43,257 bases of DNA from Candidatus Fermentibacterota bacterium (lineage in GTDB: Bacteria > JAFGKV01). The notes beneath the pieces are model-generated. The model saw only the letters and a program-made list of their open reading frames with translations, was not told the DNA's origin and did no database searches. This document shows, piece by piece, positions 41,080 to 43,257 of the stretch; position 1 is the first letter of the stretch; each line of letters starts with the position of its first letter. Location: positions 1 to 43,257 of the forward strand of contig JAFGKV010000072.1 of NCBI GenBank assembly GCA_016928395.1, written 5' to 3'. A program made the translations under genes and the position numbers.

Positions 41080-42756
41080 ATGACTCACCATGAGAACCTC
41101 CGGGAACGGTGGGCAGAGTGGACAGCCCGGCATGAAGATGGGGGCAGTGCCCTCTCCGACGCCACTCTTGTCACGCTCATGGACCGGTTGACGGCCGTGG
41201 ACACGCCGACGCACCAGAAGGTTAGAACCCTGATCCACCGGATCGCGGGGCCGACCGTGTCAAAGGTCGATGTGTTGCGGGCATACCGGGCCCTGGTGGC
41301 GCGGGGGCTGGCCGAGGAACGCCCCGAGCTCCTCTCCGCGCTTTGCCTGAAGCCGACTCGTACCATCTCAGGCGTGACCCCGGTGGCGGTCATGACCGAG
41401 CCGCACCCATGCCCTGGGTCGTGCATCTTCTGTCCTGATTTCGACGATATGCCAAAGTCCTACATCACGGATGAGCCTGGCGCCCTTCGGGGCCTTCAGC
41501 TTGATTTCGATCCGTATCGCCAGACCAGACATCGAATCCAGGCCCTGACCACCATCGGCCACGCGACTGACAAGATCGAACTCATCGTCTTGGGGGGCAC
41601 GTGGTCAGCGTACCCCCGGGAGTATCAGGAGCGGTTCATTCGGCGCTGCTTCGACGGGATGAATGAGTCTGATTCTACGACACTGGGAGACGCCCAGCAG
41701 CGAAATGAACGCGCGCAACACCGCAATGTGGGCCTCGCGGTTGAGACCCGGCCGGATCTGGTGACGCTTGACGAGGCGGCGTGGTTGCGCAGGCTCGGCG
41801 TCACCAAGGTGCAGGTGGGCGTGCAGAGCCTCGATGACCGGATTCTGTCGCTGAACCGTCGCGGGCACACGGCTGATGACACCCGCCGGGCCTTCGCTGT
41901 TCTGCGGGCTGCCGGATTCAAGATTCACGCCCACTGGATGCCCAACCTCTTGGGTGCGACGCCTGAGTCTGACCTTGTGGATTTCGCCCGGCTCTGGGAC
42001 GATCCGGCCATCCGGCCCGACGAGCTGAAGATCTACCCGTGTTCCCTCATCGCGGGCACGGAGCTGTACCGGCTCTGGGAAGGGGGAGAGTATGTACCCT
42101 ATTCGGATGACGAGCTGATCGAACTCCTGGCCCGATGCAAGGCGATAATCCCGCCGTACTGCCGGGTGACGCGCCTCATGCGGGATATCCCGGTGCATCA
42201 TATCGAAGCAGGATGCCGGATTCCCAATCTCCGGCAGACCGTGCGTCGTAACATGGGGGAGCGCGGGCTTCGCTGCCGATGCATCCGCTGCCGCGAAGTG
42301 CGCGTGAGTGATGTTGATCCACAATCGATAGTTCTCGACGACACGATCTATGAGACACCGACCAGCACCGAGCATTTTCTCTCGTTCGTCGCTGCCTCGA
42401 CATCTGCTGAGCCGTCGCGGCTTGCAGGCTTTCTCCGGCTTTCACTGCCCACACAGGCTGCCGACGTGCGCGGGATCGTCCTGCCGGAGCTCAGGGGTGC
42501 GGCGCTCATCCGTGAAGTCCACGTCTATGGCCCCTCGCTGCCCCTGGGAACCCGTGCGCCCCATGCCCAGCATCGCGGCCTCGGGACAAGGCTCCTTGAG
42601 GAGGCCGCGCATATCGCCCGCAACGCCGGTTTCCGCCGCCTCTCAGTCATCTCGGCCATCGGCACGCGTGCCTATTATCGAGCCCGGGGCTTCAGGCTGG
42701 GCGAGCTGTACGTGCATCAGGACCTCGACTCACGGCGGTGTGAGCCCAGCCATTGA
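41080..42756 (+). CDS. elp3: Elp3-family tRNA uridine(34) acetyltransferase (radical SAM/GNAT)
   Basis: A 558-residue Elp3, the enzyme that builds the carboxymethyl group on wobble uridine of tRNA from acetyl-CoA with a radical-SAM mechanism. The N-terminal helical part (1-85) is followed by the radical-SAM core with the FeS cysteines 111, 115 and 118 in CPGSCIFCPDFDDMPKSY. GGTWSAYP, GLAVETRPDL and VQVGVQSLDD are typical. The zinc-binding RCRCIRCREV lies before the C-terminal GNAT domain, whose acetyl-CoA loop is QHRGLGTRLLEEA, followed by RRLSVISAIGTRAYYRARGF. Length and order match bacterial and archaeal Elp3. GAGGACACG precedes ATG 41080. Eukaryotic Elongator needs Elp1-6, but the bacterial enzymes act alone. 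Confidence 0.95.
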   Translation: MTHHENLRERWAEWTARHEDGGSALSDATLVTLMDRLTAVDTPTHQKVRTLIHRIAGPTVSKVDVLRAYRALVARGLAEERPELLSALCLKPTRTISGVTPVAVMTEPHPCPGSCIFCPDFDDMPKSYITDEPGALRGLQLDFDPYRQTRHRIQALTTIGHATDKIELIVLGGTWSAYPREYQERFIRRCFDGMNESDSTTLGDAQQRNERAQHRNVGLAVETRPDLVTLDEAAWLRRLGVTKVQVGVQSLDDRILSLNRRGHTADDTRRAFAVLRAAGFKIHAHWMPNLLGATPESDLVDFARLWDDPAIRPDELKIYPCSLIAGTELYRLWEGGEYVPYSDDELIELLARCKAIIPPYCRVTRLMRDIPVHHIEAGCRIPNLRQTVRRNMGERGLRCRCIRCREVRVSDVDPQSIVLDDTIYETPTSTEHFLSFVAASTSAEPSRLAGFLRLSLPTQAADVRGIVLPELRGAALIREVHVYGPSLPLGTRAPHAQHRGLGTRLLEEAAHIARNAGFRRLSVISAIGTRAYYRARGFRLGELYVHQDLDSRRCEPSH

Positions 42757-42973
42757 CGAAGGGCACGGCCCGCGATATCCTCAGTGCATTCAGTGACACG
42801 ACGGGCCATGCGCCCGCGGGACGGTCAACCCCAAAGGGAGTAGTTCCATGGGGCCATCCTCACCAGACCTCCGTGCCCTGCCTTCTCTTAGGCCTTATTC
42901 GTTCTTCCGTGGCTCACCCACTGCCCGTGTCGTAACTGTCCCCTCCTTCTTACCCCGTCCCAAGGAGCCTGTC

Positions 42974-43257
42974 ATGCGCCGCACAAGCTTTGGCCGTTCT
43001 GTGGTCGCCGCCCTCATCACCCTCTTCGCCTCAGTCGCCTTCTGCGAAGATCACAGCGGCACCATCGGCACCGAGACGTGGACCCTGGCCAATAGCCCCC
43101 ACCACATCACCGGGAATGTGACGGTCGGCAATGGCGCCACACTGACAATTGAGCCGGGTTGTGATGTTCGGTTCAACGGCAACTACAAGCTCAGGGTAGA
43201 CGGAGTGCTCATTGCCGATGGCGATCCCGCGAACCACATCACCTTCACGTCGAATCA
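42974..43257 (+). CDS. secreted parallel beta-helix protein, partial (cut by window edge)
   Basis: The first 94 codons of a gene that runs off the right edge. AAGGAG lies six bases upstream of ATG 42974. The signal peptide (MRRTSFGRSVVAALITLF to AFC) is followed by ETWTLANSPHHITGNVTVG and GATLTIEPGCDVRFNG. This is the standard entry of right-handed parallel beta-helix proteins, whose strands repeat with IEPG and VRFxGN. The length and C-terminal domains are unknown; a FlgD-like tail would be expected from the genome's style. It lies 217 bp after elp3. Confidence 0.8.
   Translation, partial: MRRTSFGRSVVAALITLFASVAFCEDHSGTIGTETWTLANSPHHITGNVTVGNGATLTIEPGCDVRFNGNYKLRVDGVLIADGDPANHITFTSN

Noticed and set aside
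41080-42756. Histone acetyltransferase function for Elp3
   Set aside because: The GNAT domain led to that name in eukaryotes, but the radical-SAM cysteines, zinc motif and bacterial context point to tRNA modification.

Overview
The window is GC-rich chromosomal DNA, most likely from an uncultured Gram-negative bacterium of the FCB-like or candidate-phylum kind (Eisenbacteria, Krumholzibacteriota or Latescibacteria style). I infer this from the very many secreted multi-domain proteins with FlgD-like C-terminal sorting domains, FG-GAP and LVIVD beta-propellers, CotH/lamin-tail proteins, CsgG-fold proteins and an outer-membrane beta-barrel. I see no rRNA, tRNA, CRISPR array or insertion sequence. 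The species call is inference only.

Layout. Positions 308-20369 are almost all minus-strand genes for exported proteins. They fall in three operon-like blocks: 5125-308 (FG-GAP propeller, esterase, SGNH-like), 9404-5548 (LVIVD propeller, GHL15-like glycosidase) and 16378-10145 (two mosaic repeat proteins, three further exported or membrane proteins). Each block starts behind the same promoter-like element: two TCTGAG half-sites with an 11-bp period, then a TTTG/TTAG-type box about 14 bp further on. A fourth copy at 9873-9911 has no annotated gene directly behind it. Positions 16736-27052, also minus strand, hold an envelope cluster: an N-terminal-Cys Ntn hydrolase, a CsgG-FGE fusion, an FGE lipoprotein, a beta-barrel, a TPR-CsgG lipoprotein and a CsgG/FlgT-like protein. 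A perfect 24-bp palindrome lies just upstream of the first gene of this cluster.

From 27347 on, the plus strand carries a small DUF6150-like repeat protein, an MscS channel, and, after a minus-strand long-chain acyl-CoA synthetase, an operon of Slt-type lytic transglycosylase, CotH/lamin-tail protein, zf-HC2 anti-sigma factor and DUF4097 protein (30997-38189). A strong terminator hairpin separates it from a convergent formyltransferase/GINT1-type fusion. At 40232-42756 a Trm9/ALKBH8-like methyltransferase and an Elp3 radical-SAM/acetyltransferase are divergently paired. This suggests a bacterial two-step wobble-uridine modification module (cm5U to mcm5U). The right edge cuts a new secreted beta-helix gene.

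The most interesting candidates are the Elp3-Trm9-like pair, the direct-repeat promoter family in front of the secretome operons, the CsgG/FGE envelope cluster with its palindromic operator candidate, and a shared C-terminal module (ending near GExDFGxxIP) on otherwise unrelated exported proteins.
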